A stretch of DNA of 64,000 bases from JARDZU01 sp963730285 (GTDB taxonomy: Bacteria > Actinomycetota > Acidimicrobiia > Spongiisociales > ZC4RG35): positions 62,001 through 126,000 of the forward strand of contig CAVSQY010000001.1 of NCBI GenBank assembly GCA_963730285.1, read 5' to 3'. The translations under genes were made by a program, and so were the position numbers. The notes under the pieces were generated by a model. It worked only from the letters and a program-made list of their open reading frames with translations, was not told the origin of the DNA and searched no databases. Positions 53,849 through 63,268 of the stretch are shown here, in pieces. The number at the start of each line of letters is the position of its first letter. The first letter of the stretch is position 1.

Positions 53849-54227
53849 CAAGCTCGTCGTCGATGCGTCAGCGATGGTCGACTACCTGGTCGCTTCTTCG
53901 CTGGGTCAGCTCGTGGCCACGCGCCTAAGAGACAGCGAGGTCAGCGTGCCGGCGCACTTCGACGCCGAAGTCCTCTCAGCCCTGGGTCGTCTGCAACGTG
54001 GTGGAGAACTCAGCGAGCTCGAAGTGCAGGAACGAGTATCCCTCATTGCACAGGCACCGTTCCACCGCCACCTACTCGCCCCGCTTCTCGAAGGTGCCTG
54101 GGCACTACATCACAACGTCCGTCTCGTCGATGCCCTCTACATCGAGCTCGCCAACCAGCTCCACGCAACCATCATCACGACTGACTCCGGTTTGGCAGCC
54201 GCAACAGCCAACGCCGAACTCATCTAG
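53841..54227 (+). CDS. vapC: VapC-like PIN-domain toxin
   Basis: VapC toxins are Mg-dependent RNases that cut tRNA or rRNA. The 128-residue product has the four acidic active-site residues D8 (VVDASAMVD), E43 (DAEVLSAL), D97 (LVDALYIELA) and D115 (TTDSGLA), all intact. The GTG start lies within the end of the antitoxin gene, the usual coupled layout. It is the only clear accessory module in the window. Confidence 0.9.
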   Translation: MADKLVVDASAMVDYLVASSLGQLVATRLRDSEVSVPAHFDAEVLSALGRLQRGGELSELEVQERVSLIAQAPFHRHLLAPLLEGAWALHHNVRLVDALYIELANQLHATIITTDSGLAAATANAELI

Positions 54228-54251
54228 TAGGCGTCGAAGTTGAATGCAGGC

Positions 54252-55055
54252 ATGAGCAAGCCGACCATCTCGGCACAAGACCTCGGTGATCGTCTCACCG
54301 AAACCAAGGTGTTCGATCTGCGCTGGTCCCTGGGCGACCCCAGCCACGGGATCGACTCCTACCGAGCGAGCCACATTCCCGGCGCCGTGTTCGTCGACCT
54401 GGACCGGGATCTCAGCGGTCCTCGTGGTGACGGGCGGCACCCGCTCCCCTCACCAGATGCCTTCACCGACACGTTGGGGCGTCTCGGCGTCACCCCGGTT
54501 GACGAGGTGGTTGCCTACGACGACGTCTCGGGTGCGGTCGCGGCTCGACTCTGGTGGATGCTCCGCTCCATCGGGCATGAGCGGGCGAGCGTGCTCGACG
54601 GAGGATTCCAGGCGTGGGCAGGGGCAGGGCTCCCGACTCAGACCGGGGACAATGAGCCGACCGCCGCCGTATATCCCGCGGTGGCCGATTTCACCGGAGT
54701 TGTGCGATACGACCAGCTGGCACATCGACTCATCGTCGACGTGAGGGCAGCGGAGCGATATCGGGGCGATCACGAGCCGGTCGATCCCAAAGCCGGCCAT
54801 ATTCCCGGGGCACGCAACATGCCCCTGTCGGGCAATCTCGGAGAGGGTGGCCGCTTTCTCGAACCCGATGCCCTTCAGGAGCTTTTCTCCAACCTGCCCG
54901 ATGATGTGGTGTTCTCTTGCGGGAGCGGAGTCAATGCCTGTCACAGCGCCTTGGCCATGACCCTGGCCGGGCGGCCCGTGCCGGATGTCTATATCGGGTC
55001 GTTCTCGGACTGGTCGCGACGTGACCTACCCGTCAATACCGGAGATGAGCCTTGA
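54252..55055 (+). CDS. Thiosulfate / 3-mercaptopyruvate sulfurtransferase
   Basis: The 267-residue product has two rhodanese domains. The first has DLRWSLGDPSHGIDSYRASH and HIPGAVFVDLDRDLSG. The second carries the catalytic Cys loop CGSGVNA (SCGSGVNACHSAL near 225-235). The loop type suits either substrate. I chose ATG 54252 (MSKPTISAQ) over a TTG four codons earlier. It overlaps the next gene (TTGA). Confidence 0.92.
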   Translation: MSKPTISAQDLGDRLTETKVFDLRWSLGDPSHGIDSYRASHIPGAVFVDLDRDLSGPRGDGRHPLPSPDAFTDTLGRLGVTPVDEVVAYDDVSGAVAARLWWMLRSIGHERASVLDGGFQAWAGAGLPTQTGDNEPTAAVYPAVADFTGVVRYDQLAHRLIVDVRAAERYRGDHEPVDPKAGHIPGARNMPLSGNLGEGGRFLEPDALQELFSNLPDDVVFSCGSGVNACHSALAMTLAGRPVPDVYIGSFSDWSRRDLPVNTGDEP

Positions 55056-56014
55056 TCAGCCAGAGGGCGGTGGATGCGATCGAGGCCTCCGACACCGATG
55101 AGTTGCTCAGGGTCGTCGATGGCGATTGCCAGGCCCAGGATTGGGGCTCGTTGCTCGAGTTGCGGGCGAGATGCGATGAAGCAGTGGGGCGTGGCAAGCA
55201 GGTTTGGGGTGTCAGCGAGCACATCCGGTATCGCCTCGCCCTGGAGGCGCCCGCCCCGATTGCGGGACCGGTGGTGACCGAGGGACAGTCGCGTTTCGCC
55301 CTTGGACCGCTCCCCGAAGTCGCCTCCAGCACCAAGACCTGGCTCGAAATGGAGACGTATCTGTCGCCAGGCCCCGAGCGGGCCACATTCGCCGCCGAGC
55401 GAGTGATTCGAGGAGAGGCCGTCGAAGTGGAGAGTTCCGAATTGCCAGGGTTCCTGACGCCTTGGGAGCCCGACTACCCGACCGCCATCTACAAGTCGAA
55501 CAAGGTGGAGGCCCCGTCACCAAAGCCACCCCGGACGGTCCCGATCGGACCGGCGTCGTCGGGGGAGGCAATCGATGATCTTCACTCGGTCGGGGCACTC
55601 GAGGATCTGGTGGAGACATGGACGGGCCAATCCAATGGGCGATGTCAGGTCTCGGTGGTGGAGGGCGACCATGTGGCGGCGATCTCGGGGTTGGGGCTCA
55701 CCACTGCACGGGTTGCGCCGCTCCTACCGGGAGAGGCCCTCTCCTGGATGTGCTGGGCGGCCGCTTCCGGCGGTGCCCATGGACGGAGACGGGGAGCGGC
55801 CGCGGGACGCTCGACGACGTGGTGGGCCATGGCCGCCCTCACGGACCTGGAGTGGCCGCCTGAGCCAGAGCGCTTTGGCCAGGAGTTGAAACGGCTGGCC
55901 TTCTACTGGTTCGATGACGGCAGCCCCGAGTCAGGGTGGGCTCTCCGTCTTGCCATCTCACATCCCGAAGAAGGGCTGGCCTGGGCCATCTCCGCGGCGG
56001 ATCACCAACTCTGA
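55052..56014 (+). CDS. Conserved-looking protein of unknown function (320 residues)
   Basis: It starts TTG over the rhodanese stop. The first part is helical (VDAIEASDTDELLRVVDGDC). The middle has GFLTPWEPDYPTAIYKSNKV. The C-terminal half is Gly/Ala- and Trp-rich with RRRGAAAGRSTTWWAMAALT and FYWFDDGSPESGWALRLAIS. There is no signal peptide or membrane span. Codon use is typical of the region, so it is a real gene. I do not recognise it. Coupling to a sulfurtransferase hints at a shared role, no more. Confidence 0.7.
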   Translation: MISQRAVDAIEASDTDELLRVVDGDCQAQDWGSLLELRARCDEAVGRGKQVWGVSEHIRYRLALEAPAPIAGPVVTEGQSRFALGPLPEVASSTKTWLEMETYLSPGPERATFAAERVIRGEAVEVESSELPGFLTPWEPDYPTAIYKSNKVEAPSPKPPRTVPIGPASSGEAIDDLHSVGALEDLVETWTGQSNGRCQVSVVEGDHVAAISGLGLTTARVAPLLPGEALSWMCWAAASGGAHGRRRGAAAGRSTTWWAMAALTDLEWPPEPERFGQELKRLAFYWFDDGSPESGWALRLAISHPEEGLAWAISAADHQL

Positions 56015-56015
56015 G

Positions 56016-57551
56016 TCAGGCGATGGTCACACGAACTCGATGCCAACCCGTGGCTCCATCCGGAGCCGGGGGGACTATCTGGTCGGTTTGGGTGTTCCCG
56101 TCACCATCGGTGGCGCGAACCTGGATCTGGTGGGTTCCCGGCGGCGCGTCCCAGTCGACGACCCACTGAACCCAGCTGTTGGCCGAGATGGGCTCAGAAA
56201 GCTCCGCCTCGAGCCATTCCGCATCCTCACCCAGCTGAACCTCGACTTTGGAGATGCCACGGGTTGGCGCCCACGCCACACCGGCCACCGGGATAGTGCC
56301 GGAGTCGAGCCTGGCGCCGTTGGGCGGGGTATCGATCCGGCTCTGAGTCTTGATCGGCGCCTCCTTTGCCCAGCCCCGCGGCACCCAGTAGGCGTCGAAT
56401 TCGTCCCAAGTCTTCAGCTCGATCGAGGAGAGCCACTTGGTCGCCGAGACATAGCCATAGAGGCCGGCCACCACCAGGCGGGCCGGAAATCCGTGCTCGA
56501 AGGGAAGTGGTTCGCCATTCATGCCGACGGCCACCATGGCGTCCCTTCCGTCGTAGGCCGCCTCCACCGGGAACCCCACGGTGAAGTCGTCGACGGACCG
56601 ACCCACGATCTGCTGGGCTCCCGACTGCACCGAAGCCCGGTCGAGGACCTCGGTCAAGGGGACGCCGAGCCACCTCGCATTGCTCACCAGGTTGCCGCCG
56701 ACCCGGTTGGAGACACAGGACAGGGTGACGTCGATCTCCTCCATCCTGAGATCGAGCAGGTCGTAATAAGAGATCGAATAGGGGCGATCGACCATGCCCT
56801 CGATCGAAAGAGACCAATCCTGGAGGTCGACGCGAGGAACCGACAGAGCGGTGTCGATGCGATAGAAGTCCGGATTTGGGGTGACGATGGGGCTCAGCCC
56901 GGAGACACCTAGCTCGGCCCCCTCGGGCACCTCGGGCAGTGCCACCGACGGTGCAGGGAGCTCTACTTCGCCACGACCGGCAACGGCACGTCTGGCGCGC
57001 TCGGCCAGACTGCGTCCCGCAACCGCGGAGATCGCCGCCAGGCCGATCACTGCTCCAAAGCCGATCAGGAAGCTGCGCCGAGACCCAGCCGGGTCAACGT
57101 TCTCAGAACCGGCACTCTCCCGGTGGCCCCGGTCGTACAGCCACTGCAGCGTGCCGAGCCCGGTTATCGCGGCGAGACCGGCCGGAATGATGGTGACGCC
57201 GAGAGATACGCCCGGGTCACGTGTAGCCGCCCAAGCCGCCACAACCGCAAATGCCAGGAAGACCACGATCGCCATCCAGAATCGAGTGCGGGCAAGCACT
57301 CCCACCAGTGCGCCGATAAGCAATGTGACCAGAGTTATCCCGATCAGGAGTGCCAGCTTGTCATGGGTTCCGAACAACCTGATGGCGGTTTCCTTGCCCG
57401 ACTCGGGCACGATGTCGATCACCCAGTTGCCCAAACCCTGGATCAAGGACGGAAAGCTGGCAACGACACCGGCAGCCAATTCTGAGATACCGAGGGCCAG
57501 GCCCGCGGCAGCTGCACCGGAGAGGCCATCTCTGAGACGTGTAGAGCTCAC
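56016..57551 (-). CDS. Molybdopterin-dependent oxidoreductase, sulfite-oxidase family, membrane-anchored
   Basis: The 511-residue product starts with about four spans (15-135), then a basic Arg-Arg pair (GSRRSFLIG) before another hydrophobic stretch. The molybdopterin domain follows (about 215-395) with LQDWSLSIEGMVDRPYSISY and the Mo-ligand Cys in TLSCVSNRVGGNLVSNARWL. A C-terminal dimer domain has KVEVQLGEDAEWLEAEL. The catalytic domain probably faces outside. Substrate could be sulfite or another oxyanion; the nearby rhodanese would fit sulfur metabolism. Confidence 0.9.
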   Translation of the reverse strand: MSSTRLRDGLSGAAAAGLALGISELAAGVVASFPSLIQGLGNWVIDIVPESGKETAIRLFGTHDKLALLIGITLVTLLIGALVGVLARTRFWMAIVVFLAFAVVAAWAATRDPGVSLGVTIIPAGLAAITGLGTLQWLYDRGHRESAGSENVDPAGSRRSFLIGFGAVIGLAAISAVAGRSLAERARRAVAGRGEVELPAPSVALPEVPEGAELGVSGLSPIVTPNPDFYRIDTALSVPRVDLQDWSLSIEGMVDRPYSISYYDLLDLRMEEIDVTLSCVSNRVGGNLVSNARWLGVPLTEVLDRASVQSGAQQIVGRSVDDFTVGFPVEAAYDGRDAMVAVGMNGEPLPFEHGFPARLVVAGLYGYVSATKWLSSIELKTWDEFDAYWVPRGWAKEAPIKTQSRIDTPPNGARLDSGTIPVAGVAWAPTRGISKVEVQLGEDAEWLEAELSEPISANSWVQWVVDWDAPPGTHQIQVRATDGDGNTQTDQIVPPAPDGATGWHRVRVTIA

Positions 57552-57620
57552 AGGACCCCAAGTTAGGCACCTCCCTGCTAACCGGAGCTAAAGACCTCTG
57601 CTTCTCTCTAGCCTGGCTCC

Positions 57621-58220
57621 ATGGACGTCGTGATCGGGCCCGACGGGTTGGCACGCTGCCCGTGGGGGGCCCAACCGGAGATCTACCGCGCCTATCACGA
57701 CGACGAGTGGGGTCGACCCACAACGGAAGACGTTGCGCTATTCGAAAAGGTGTGCTTGGAGGGCTTCCAGGCAGGTCTCTCATGGCTGACGATCTTGCGC
57801 AAGCGCGAGAGCTTTCGCTCAGCGTTCGCGGAGTTTGAACCCGGAGCCGTGTCCCGCTTCGACGAGCCCGATGTGGCCCGCCTCATGGCCGATGCGGGAA
57901 TCGTGCGTCATGAGGGAAAGATCCGGTCGACGATCAACAACGCGGGCAGGGCATTGGAGTTGATCGAGGAAGTGGGCTCCCTGGCCTACTACTTCTGGTC
58001 GTGGGCCTCGGTCCAGTCAGACGGGCGGCAGGTGCCGGCGCTAACCCCGGAATCGACCAAGTTGTCCAAGGACCTGAAACGCAGAGGCTGGTCGTTCGTC
58101 GGCCCGACCACCATGTATGCGTTCATGCAAGCCATGGGCCTGGTCAACGACCACCTCGCCGCCTGTCATGTCGGCGCCGCTTGCGAAGATGCCCGACAGC
58201 GGGTCCTCTCTGATCTCTAG
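57621..58220 (+). CDS. tag: DNA-3-methyladenine glycosylase I
   Basis: Tag removes 3-methyladenine from alkylated DNA. The 199-residue product has RCPWGAQPEIYRAYHDDEWG with the zinc and substrate-binding residues. The catalytic region FEKVCLEGFQAGLSWLTILR follows, as does the zinc-binding end LVNDHLAACHVGAAC. It is 12 bases upstream of the YbdK-like gene, probably cotranscribed. Confidence 0.94.
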   Translation: MDVVIGPDGLARCPWGAQPEIYRAYHDDEWGRPTTEDVALFEKVCLEGFQAGLSWLTILRKRESFRSAFAEFEPGAVSRFDEPDVARLMADAGIVRHEGKIRSTINNAGRALELIEEVGSLAYYFWSWASVQSDGRQVPALTPESTKLSKDLKRRGWSFVGPTTMYAFMQAMGLVNDHLAACHVGAACEDARQRVLSDL

Positions 58221-58232
58221 GGTTTCCGACTT

Positions 58233-59366
58233 ATGATCGAGCGACCGGAATTCACCATCGGGATCGAAGAGGAATACCTGGTGGTCGATCGCGAGACACG
58301 TGATCTGATCAAGGATCCGCCGACCGGCATGTGGGATTCGTTGCGCGACGTCCTCGGCCCTCAGGTGATGCCCGAGTTCCTCAAGGCACAGATCGAGGTG
58401 GGGACCAAGGTTTGCCGCAAGGTCTCGGAGGCACGGGCCGACCTTGCCGGGTTGCGCCGCGAGCTCTCCTCGGTGGTCAGTGAGTACGGCGGAGCCATCA
58501 TCGCCTCCTCGACCCACCCGTTCGCCAACTGGTCCGAACAAGAGACCACCGAGCAGCCCCGCTATCTTCGCCTGGCCGCCGACTATCAACAGGTGGCGAG
58601 GCAACTGGTCATCTGTGGCATGCACATCCACGTTGGGATCGGGGATCCACACCTGCGCATCGACCTGATGAATCAGATGCGATACATGCTTCCCCATCTA
58701 CTCGCGCTGAGCACCTCGTCCCCGTTCTGGGCAGGGACCGACACTGGCCTACTCGCATATCGTTTGGTCATCTTCAAGAACCTCCCCCGAACCGGGGTGC
58801 CCGAGGAGTTCCTCTCCTGGGGCGAGTACGAGCGGATGCTCGAGATCATGATCTCGGCCGGGCTCCTCGAAGACGCGACGAAGTTGTGGTGGGACATTCG
58901 GCCCTCAGCCAGGTACCCGACGCTGGAAATGCGTGTCAGTGATGTGTGCACCCGTCTCGATGACGCCATGACGGTGGCGGCGTTGTATCTCTGCCTGCTC
59001 GGCTACCTCTTCCGCCTTCGCTTGAAGAACCAGCGCTGGAGGGCCTACTCATCGCTTCTCATCTCGGAGAACATGTGGCGTGCCCAGCGCTATGGAGTGG
59101 AAGGCTCACTGGTCGACTTCGGTCGTGGCGAGCTGGTCCCCTACTCAGAGCTGGTCGAGGAGTTCATCGACGTGTTGGCCGAGGATGCCGTCGAATTCGA
59201 TGTCGTCGATGAGTTGCTGCACGCGCGGGCCATCGTCAATGAGGGAACCAGCGCACATCGCCAGAGGGCCGTGTACGGCGAAGCCCTCGAGAGTGGCGCC
59301 GCCGAGCACGAAGCACTCCAAGCTGTAGTCGACCATCTGATCGACGACACCCTGTTCGGTATCTGA
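58233..59366 (+). CDS. YbdK-type carboxylate-amine ligase (glutamate-cysteine ligase family 2)
   Basis: The 377-residue product begins EFTIGIEEEYLVVDRETRDL and has the family segments ICGMHIHVGIGDPHLRIDLM and YPTLEMRVSDVCTRLDDAM. GCS2 enzymes ligate glutamate to an amine, classically cysteine. In actinobacteria many members have unproven substrates, so the glutathione label should not be assumed. It runs with tag upstream. Confidence 0.9.
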   Translation: MIERPEFTIGIEEEYLVVDRETRDLIKDPPTGMWDSLRDVLGPQVMPEFLKAQIEVGTKVCRKVSEARADLAGLRRELSSVVSEYGGAIIASSTHPFANWSEQETTEQPRYLRLAADYQQVARQLVICGMHIHVGIGDPHLRIDLMNQMRYMLPHLLALSTSSPFWAGTDTGLLAYRLVIFKNLPRTGVPEEFLSWGEYERMLEIMISAGLLEDATKLWWDIRPSARYPTLEMRVSDVCTRLDDAMTVAALYLCLLGYLFRLRLKNQRWRAYSSLLISENMWRAQRYGVEGSLVDFGRGELVPYSELVEEFIDVLAEDAVEFDVVDELLHARAIVNEGTSAHRQRAVYGEALESGAAEHEALQAVVDHLIDDTLFGI

Positions 59367-59416
59367 GACCACCTTCTACAGTCGCCTCTCACGCAATATC
59401 GAGGAGCCGGCCACCG

Positions 59417-60199
59417 ATGACCAGACCGATTCGCATCGCCATCCAATTCCAACCCCAGCACGGGGACTACGCCGAGCTCCGCTCGGCTGTGGTCCGAGCC
59501 GAGGAGATGGGCGCCGACGTCGTCTTCAACTGGGACCATTTCTACCCCCTCAGCGGTGACCCCAACGGCAAGCACTTCGAGTGCTGGACCATGCTCGGCT
59601 CGTGGGCCGAAGTCACCGAGCGGGTGGAGATCGGTGCCCTGGTGACCTCAGTTGGCTACCGAAACCCGGATTTGCTGGCCGACATGGCACGAACGGTGGA
59701 CCATGCCTCCAATGGCCGTCTGATCCTCGGGCTGGGTGCCGGCTGGTTCGAGAAGGACTACGACGAATATGGGTACGACTTCGGCACCGCAGGGAGCCGG
59801 CTCGCCTCCTTGGAGAAGGCCCTGCCCCGGATCGAGGAGCGATGGCAGAAGTTGAGCCCGCCACCGACTCGCAAGATCCCAATTCTCATCGGTGGCGGCG
59901 GTGAGCGGAAGACTCTCCGTTATACGGCGCGGCATGCCGACATCTGGCACGGTTTCGGTGGGCCCGACGTCATCGCTCACAAGAATTCGGTGCTCGACGA
60001 CTGGTGTGCGAGGGAAGGTCGTGACCCCGGCGAGATCGAGCGATCCTGCGGAGCAAGCCTGACCCGACCCGAGTCAGGGGACTCGTACGTGGAGGCCGGC
60101 GCCACCCTCATCACACTCGGGGCCGATGGGAGAACCGGGTTCGACATCAGCGCAGCATCCGAGTGGATTTCGTGGCGGGATGAGAGAAACCGTCCCTAG
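59417..60199 (+). CDS. LLM-class oxidoreductase, probably F420-dependent
   Basis: The 260-residue product has the luciferase-like barrel with VFNWDHFYPL, LGALVTSVGYRNPDLLA-like EIGALVTSVGYRNPDLLADM, RLILGLGAGWFEKDYDEYGY and KIPILIGGGGERKTLRYTAR. These match F420-using members of actinobacteria. GAGGAG lies upstream of the ATG. No F420 synthesis genes are in the window. Substrate unknown. Confidence 0.88.
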   Translation: MTRPIRIAIQFQPQHGDYAELRSAVVRAEEMGADVVFNWDHFYPLSGDPNGKHFECWTMLGSWAEVTERVEIGALVTSVGYRNPDLLADMARTVDHASNGRLILGLGAGWFEKDYDEYGYDFGTAGSRLASLEKALPRIEERWQKLSPPPTRKIPILIGGGGERKTLRYTARHADIWHGFGGPDVIAHKNSVLDDWCAREGRDPGEIERSCGASLTRPESGDSYVEAGATLITLGADGRTGFDISAASEWISWRDERNRP

Positions 60200-60208
60200 G
60201 ACAGGCGA

Positions 60209-61099
60209 CTAGGAGGGCGAGGGGGCCTCTTCCTCCCGCACCACGAAGCGAGCATCGGCATCGGGCGTGGCTTCGGGCTGTGCCCTTCCGGCCCAGGTGA
60301 TCAGGACCAGTCCCGCTACCCCCGCAGCCAGGCCACTCACCTGATTCCAGGTGAACTGCCCCACGGTGGCGTCTCCGCTGCCGTAGCGAAGGGAGTCGAG
60401 CAGGAATCGCTGGAACCCGTACCACGTGACCCAGAGGAAGAAGAGCTGGCCGTAGTGCAAACGGAATCGTCGGTAGGCGATATAGAGGACACCCAGGAGA
60501 ATGGCGGCGCCGATCATGTCATACATGGCGACGTGGTGATAGATGCCACAGAACCCATTAGCGCCCACCGTGGCCTCGGTGCACTCGAGGGCGTCGTGTG
60601 CGGGCGCCACGTCATACCCAGGTCTTATCCCGTATCCCCATGCCACCGTGGTCGCACGGCCCAGGTGCTCGACTATGGCGAGGTCGCCCACCCGCCCCAC
60701 GATTGTCCCGAGGGCGAGCCCGAATGCCGACATGTCCAGGGTGGGGAGGATGGACAGGCCCACTTTCCGCATCTTCCAACCTCCGGCGATGATTCCACCG
60801 GCGAAACCACCCATGATCGAGAAATTGCCGCGGATCGGGTTCAACGCCTCCCATAGAGCCGAGCCGTCGAGGAGTTGGGCGGGAACGGTGAAGTAGCGGG
60901 CCCCGAGCAAGGACCCGACAAGGCCCCACGTGAGGACTGACTGGTACTTGACGGTGTCGAAATTTCGATCGCCCATCTCACGGGTTGCAATCCAGGCCCC
61001 TGCCACGAACCCGACGGCAGCCATCAGCCCGTGCAAGGAGAAGTTGATAGGCCCTATGTGCCAGATGGGGATCGGCGGGTAGGAGATGACCGCGAGCAT
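60209..61099 (-). CDS. lgt: Prolipoprotein diacylglyceryl transferase
   Basis: Lgt attaches diacylglycerol to the lipobox Cys of lipoproteins. The 296-residue product starts MLAVISYPPIPIWHIGPINF and has about seven spans, GNFSIMGGFAGGIIAGG and GRVGDLAIVEHLGR (the Arg/Glu signature region). Asn of the usual GRxGNF signature is Asp here, and the His of HGG is absent, which also happens in other actinobacterial Lgt. I chose ATG 61099 over GTG 61129 because the family N-terminus follows it. The acidic C-terminal tail is Pro/Ala-rich. Confidence 0.9.
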   Translation of the reverse strand: MLAVISYPPIPIWHIGPINFSLHGLMAAVGFVAGAWIATREMGDRNFDTVKYQSVLTWGLVGSLLGARYFTVPAQLLDGSALWEALNPIRGNFSIMGGFAGGIIAGGWKMRKVGLSILPTLDMSAFGLALGTIVGRVGDLAIVEHLGRATTVAWGYGIRPGYDVAPAHDALECTEATVGANGFCGIYHHVAMYDMIGAAILLGVLYIAYRRFRLHYGQLFFLWVTWYGFQRFLLDSLRYGSGDATVGQFTWNQVSGLAAGVAGLVLITWAGRAQPEATPDADARFVVREEEAPSPS

Positions 61100-61156
61100 C
61101 GACTCGAGGCTACCCGGTCGTCCGATCACCTGAACGCGATCGGCGTGCAGGCGACA

Positions 61157-62143
61157 TCAACTGAGGCCGGCGGCGCGTGAGACCTCTGATGCGTTCACCG
61201 CGGCCGAGATGTCCCCGTAAGCGAGTGCGGCTCTCATGCTGGTCGCCACCTCCAGCGCGACCTGAACCTGTGCCTCCTTGGTAGAGGCTCCGAGATGCGG
61301 GGTGAGGACCAGGTTCGGCGCTCCGAGCAAAGGGCTTTCGGGAGAGAGCGGCTCGGACTCGTACACATCGAGAGCGGCCCCGGCGATCTGACCCTCGCTG
61401 AGAGCAGCGGCAAGGGCACCCTCGTCGACCACACCCCCTCTGGATGCATTGAGGACGAAGGCTCGCTTCTTCATCTTCGAGATCGCATTGGCCCCGATCA
61501 GTCCCCTGGTCTCCTCGGTCAAAGGCACATGGAGAGAAATGACATCGGCCGTCGCCAGCAGTTCGTCGAGATCGACGAAACCAAGCCTCAGATCGCGTGA
61601 CTGGGAAACGTCCAGGTATGGGTCATATGCAATCACTTTCATGCCGAACGCCCGGCATCTCTCGGCCACGGCCCCACCGATCCGACCCGCGCCGATGACC
61701 CCCAGCGTGCGTCCGCGCAGCTCGACGCCCTGGAACCGGGACCGCTCCCACTTTCCCTCTCGAATCGAGCGATCCGCCTCCGGGACCCGGCGAGCGACAG
61801 ACAGCAGCAGGGCGAGCGTCAACTCGGCGGCCGAGACAGTGTTCCCACCAGGGGCGTTCATCACGGCAATTCCCCTCTCGGTGGCGGCCGCCAGGTCGAT
61901 GTTGTCGATTCCGACCCCGGCCCGGCCGATCACCCGGAGCTCAGGAGCGGCGGCAATCATCTCAGAATCCACCTTGGTGGCGCTCCGGACAATGAGCCCG
62001 GCCGCCGTCGTCAGCGCCTCTCCGAACTCGGAGGTCGATGAGTCATTCACCCGGAAAATCGAGAACCGGTCGTCGTCGCGCAGTGGAGCCAGGCCCTTCT
62101 TGGAAACACGATCGGTGGCGACCACCGAGAAAGTCGCACTCAT
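61157..62143 (-). CDS. serA: D-3-phosphoglycerate dehydrogenase (no ACT domain)
   Basis: This enzyme starts serine synthesis by oxidising 3-phosphoglycerate. The 328-residue product has VIGRAGVGIDNIDLAAA, the NAD motif GVIGAGRIGGAVAERC, NASRGGVVDEGAL and the catalytic His in TPHLGAST. It ends without the regulatory ACT or ASB domains of the long actinobacterial form, so serine feedback is not expected through ACT. Its ATG overlaps the aminotransferase stop (ATGA). Confidence 0.9.
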   Translation of the reverse strand: MSATFSVVATDRVSKKGLAPLRDDDRFSIFRVNDSSTSEFGEALTTAAGLIVRSATKVDSEMIAAAPELRVIGRAGVGIDNIDLAAATERGIAVMNAPGGNTVSAAELTLALLLSVARRVPEADRSIREGKWERSRFQGVELRGRTLGVIGAGRIGGAVAERCRAFGMKVIAYDPYLDVSQSRDLRLGFVDLDELLATADVISLHVPLTEETRGLIGANAISKMKKRAFVLNASRGGVVDEGALAAALSEGQIAGAALDVYESEPLSPESPLLGAPNLVLTPHLGASTKEAQVQVALEVATSMRAALAYGDISAAVNASEVSRAAGLS

Positions 62144-63243
62144 GAGAGCACCTCGCCGAGGGTTGCGAGCAGTGAGGCGAGGTGACTCACGTCGTGGTCT
62201 CCCATGTGACCGATTCGGATGGCGTGCTCGGCAGTCTTGCCATACCCCCCGCCGATGACCCAGCCCAGCTCTCGCATCTCCCCGACCACATCAGGGCCGA
62301 CCGTGCCCTTGGGGAGGGTGATGCATGTGATAGTGGGTGAACGATGACCGGCGGGAGCCAAGATGCCGACTTCGGTCCCGTCACGGCTCATCTCGGAAAC
62401 CCAATCCTCGGTCAGTTGGCGCATCGCCTCGTGGCGGGCCCACCTGGCCTCCATCCCCTCCTCTCGCACCCGTCGAAGCTGTGCCTGGAGGCTATAGAGC
62501 AGCGAAACGGCCGGCGTTGAGGGTGTTTGGTTGCCGTCCAACGACTTCATCAGGGGGATCAGGTCGAAGTAGTAGCCCTTGTTCACCGCCAGCGCCGATC
62601 GATCCATCATCGCCTGCGAGGCCACCCCGAAGGAGAGGCCGGGTGGAAGTGCAAGCGCTTTTTGCGATCCGGTCAACACGAAGTCGAGGCCCCAATTGTC
62701 CGTGAGAACGGGAGCCCCGGCGATACCCGTGACCGAGTCGACCAGCAGCAACACATCGTCGTGTCGCCCAACGATCCGTGCGATCGATTCGAGATCCTGG
62801 AGCACACCGGTCGACGTCTCGGAATGGGTGAGGGTCACGGCCTGGTACCCGCCACTTTCCAGACGATCCTCCAGCCCTCCTGGGTCATGGAACTCACCCC
62901 AGTCGACCTCCCACCGGTCGGTCCGGTGGCCGCATGCCTCTGAGATGTCGGCAAATCGTGATGAGAAGGCGCCATTCACCATGCTGAGGACCTTGCCCCC
63001 AGCAACACCGTTCCTGACCGCCGCCTCCATCAGGCCGGTGGCCGACGAAGTCGAGATGACCACAGGGCGATCCGTCTGGAACACCAACTTGAGACCGCTC
63101 TGAAGGTCGGCCACCAGCTCCTTGATCTCCGGGCCGCGGTGCCCGATCATCGGGCCGGTCTGGGCCGCGGCCACCTCCTCGCTCACCTCGGTTGGGCCCG
63201 GTAGGAAGAACTGGCCCGAAGGGATTTGACTGCGTTGATTCAT
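62140..63243 (-). CDS. Class V aminotransferase, probably phosphoserine or serine-glyoxylate type
   Basis: The 367-residue product begins with the class V motif FFLPGPTEVSEEVAAAQTGP and has the PLP Lys in TGSQKALALPPGL, LLVDSVTGIAGAPV and a C-terminal VIGGGYGKTAEHAIRIGHMG. It resembles alanine- or serine-glyoxylate enzymes. Overlap with serA suggests that it supplies the second step of serine synthesis, as class V enzymes do in some lineages. No serB is visible. The overlap implies coupled translation. Confidence 0.88.
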   Translation of the reverse strand: MNQRSQIPSGQFFLPGPTEVSEEVAAAQTGPMIGHRGPEIKELVADLQSGLKLVFQTDRPVVISTSSATGLMEAAVRNGVAGGKVLSMVNGAFSSRFADISEACGHRTDRWEVDWGEFHDPGGLEDRLESGGYQAVTLTHSETSTGVLQDLESIARIVGRHDDVLLLVDSVTGIAGAPVLTDNWGLDFVLTGSQKALALPPGLSFGVASQAMMDRSALAVNKGYYFDLIPLMKSLDGNQTPSTPAVSLLYSLQAQLRRVREEGMEARWARHEAMRQLTEDWVSEMSRDGTEVGILAPAGHRSPTITCITLPKGTVGPDVVGEMRELGWVIGGGYGKTAEHAIRIGHMGDHDVSHLASLLATLGEVLS

Positions 63244-63268
63244 GGATTTTGAGGGTTGATCTCGACGC

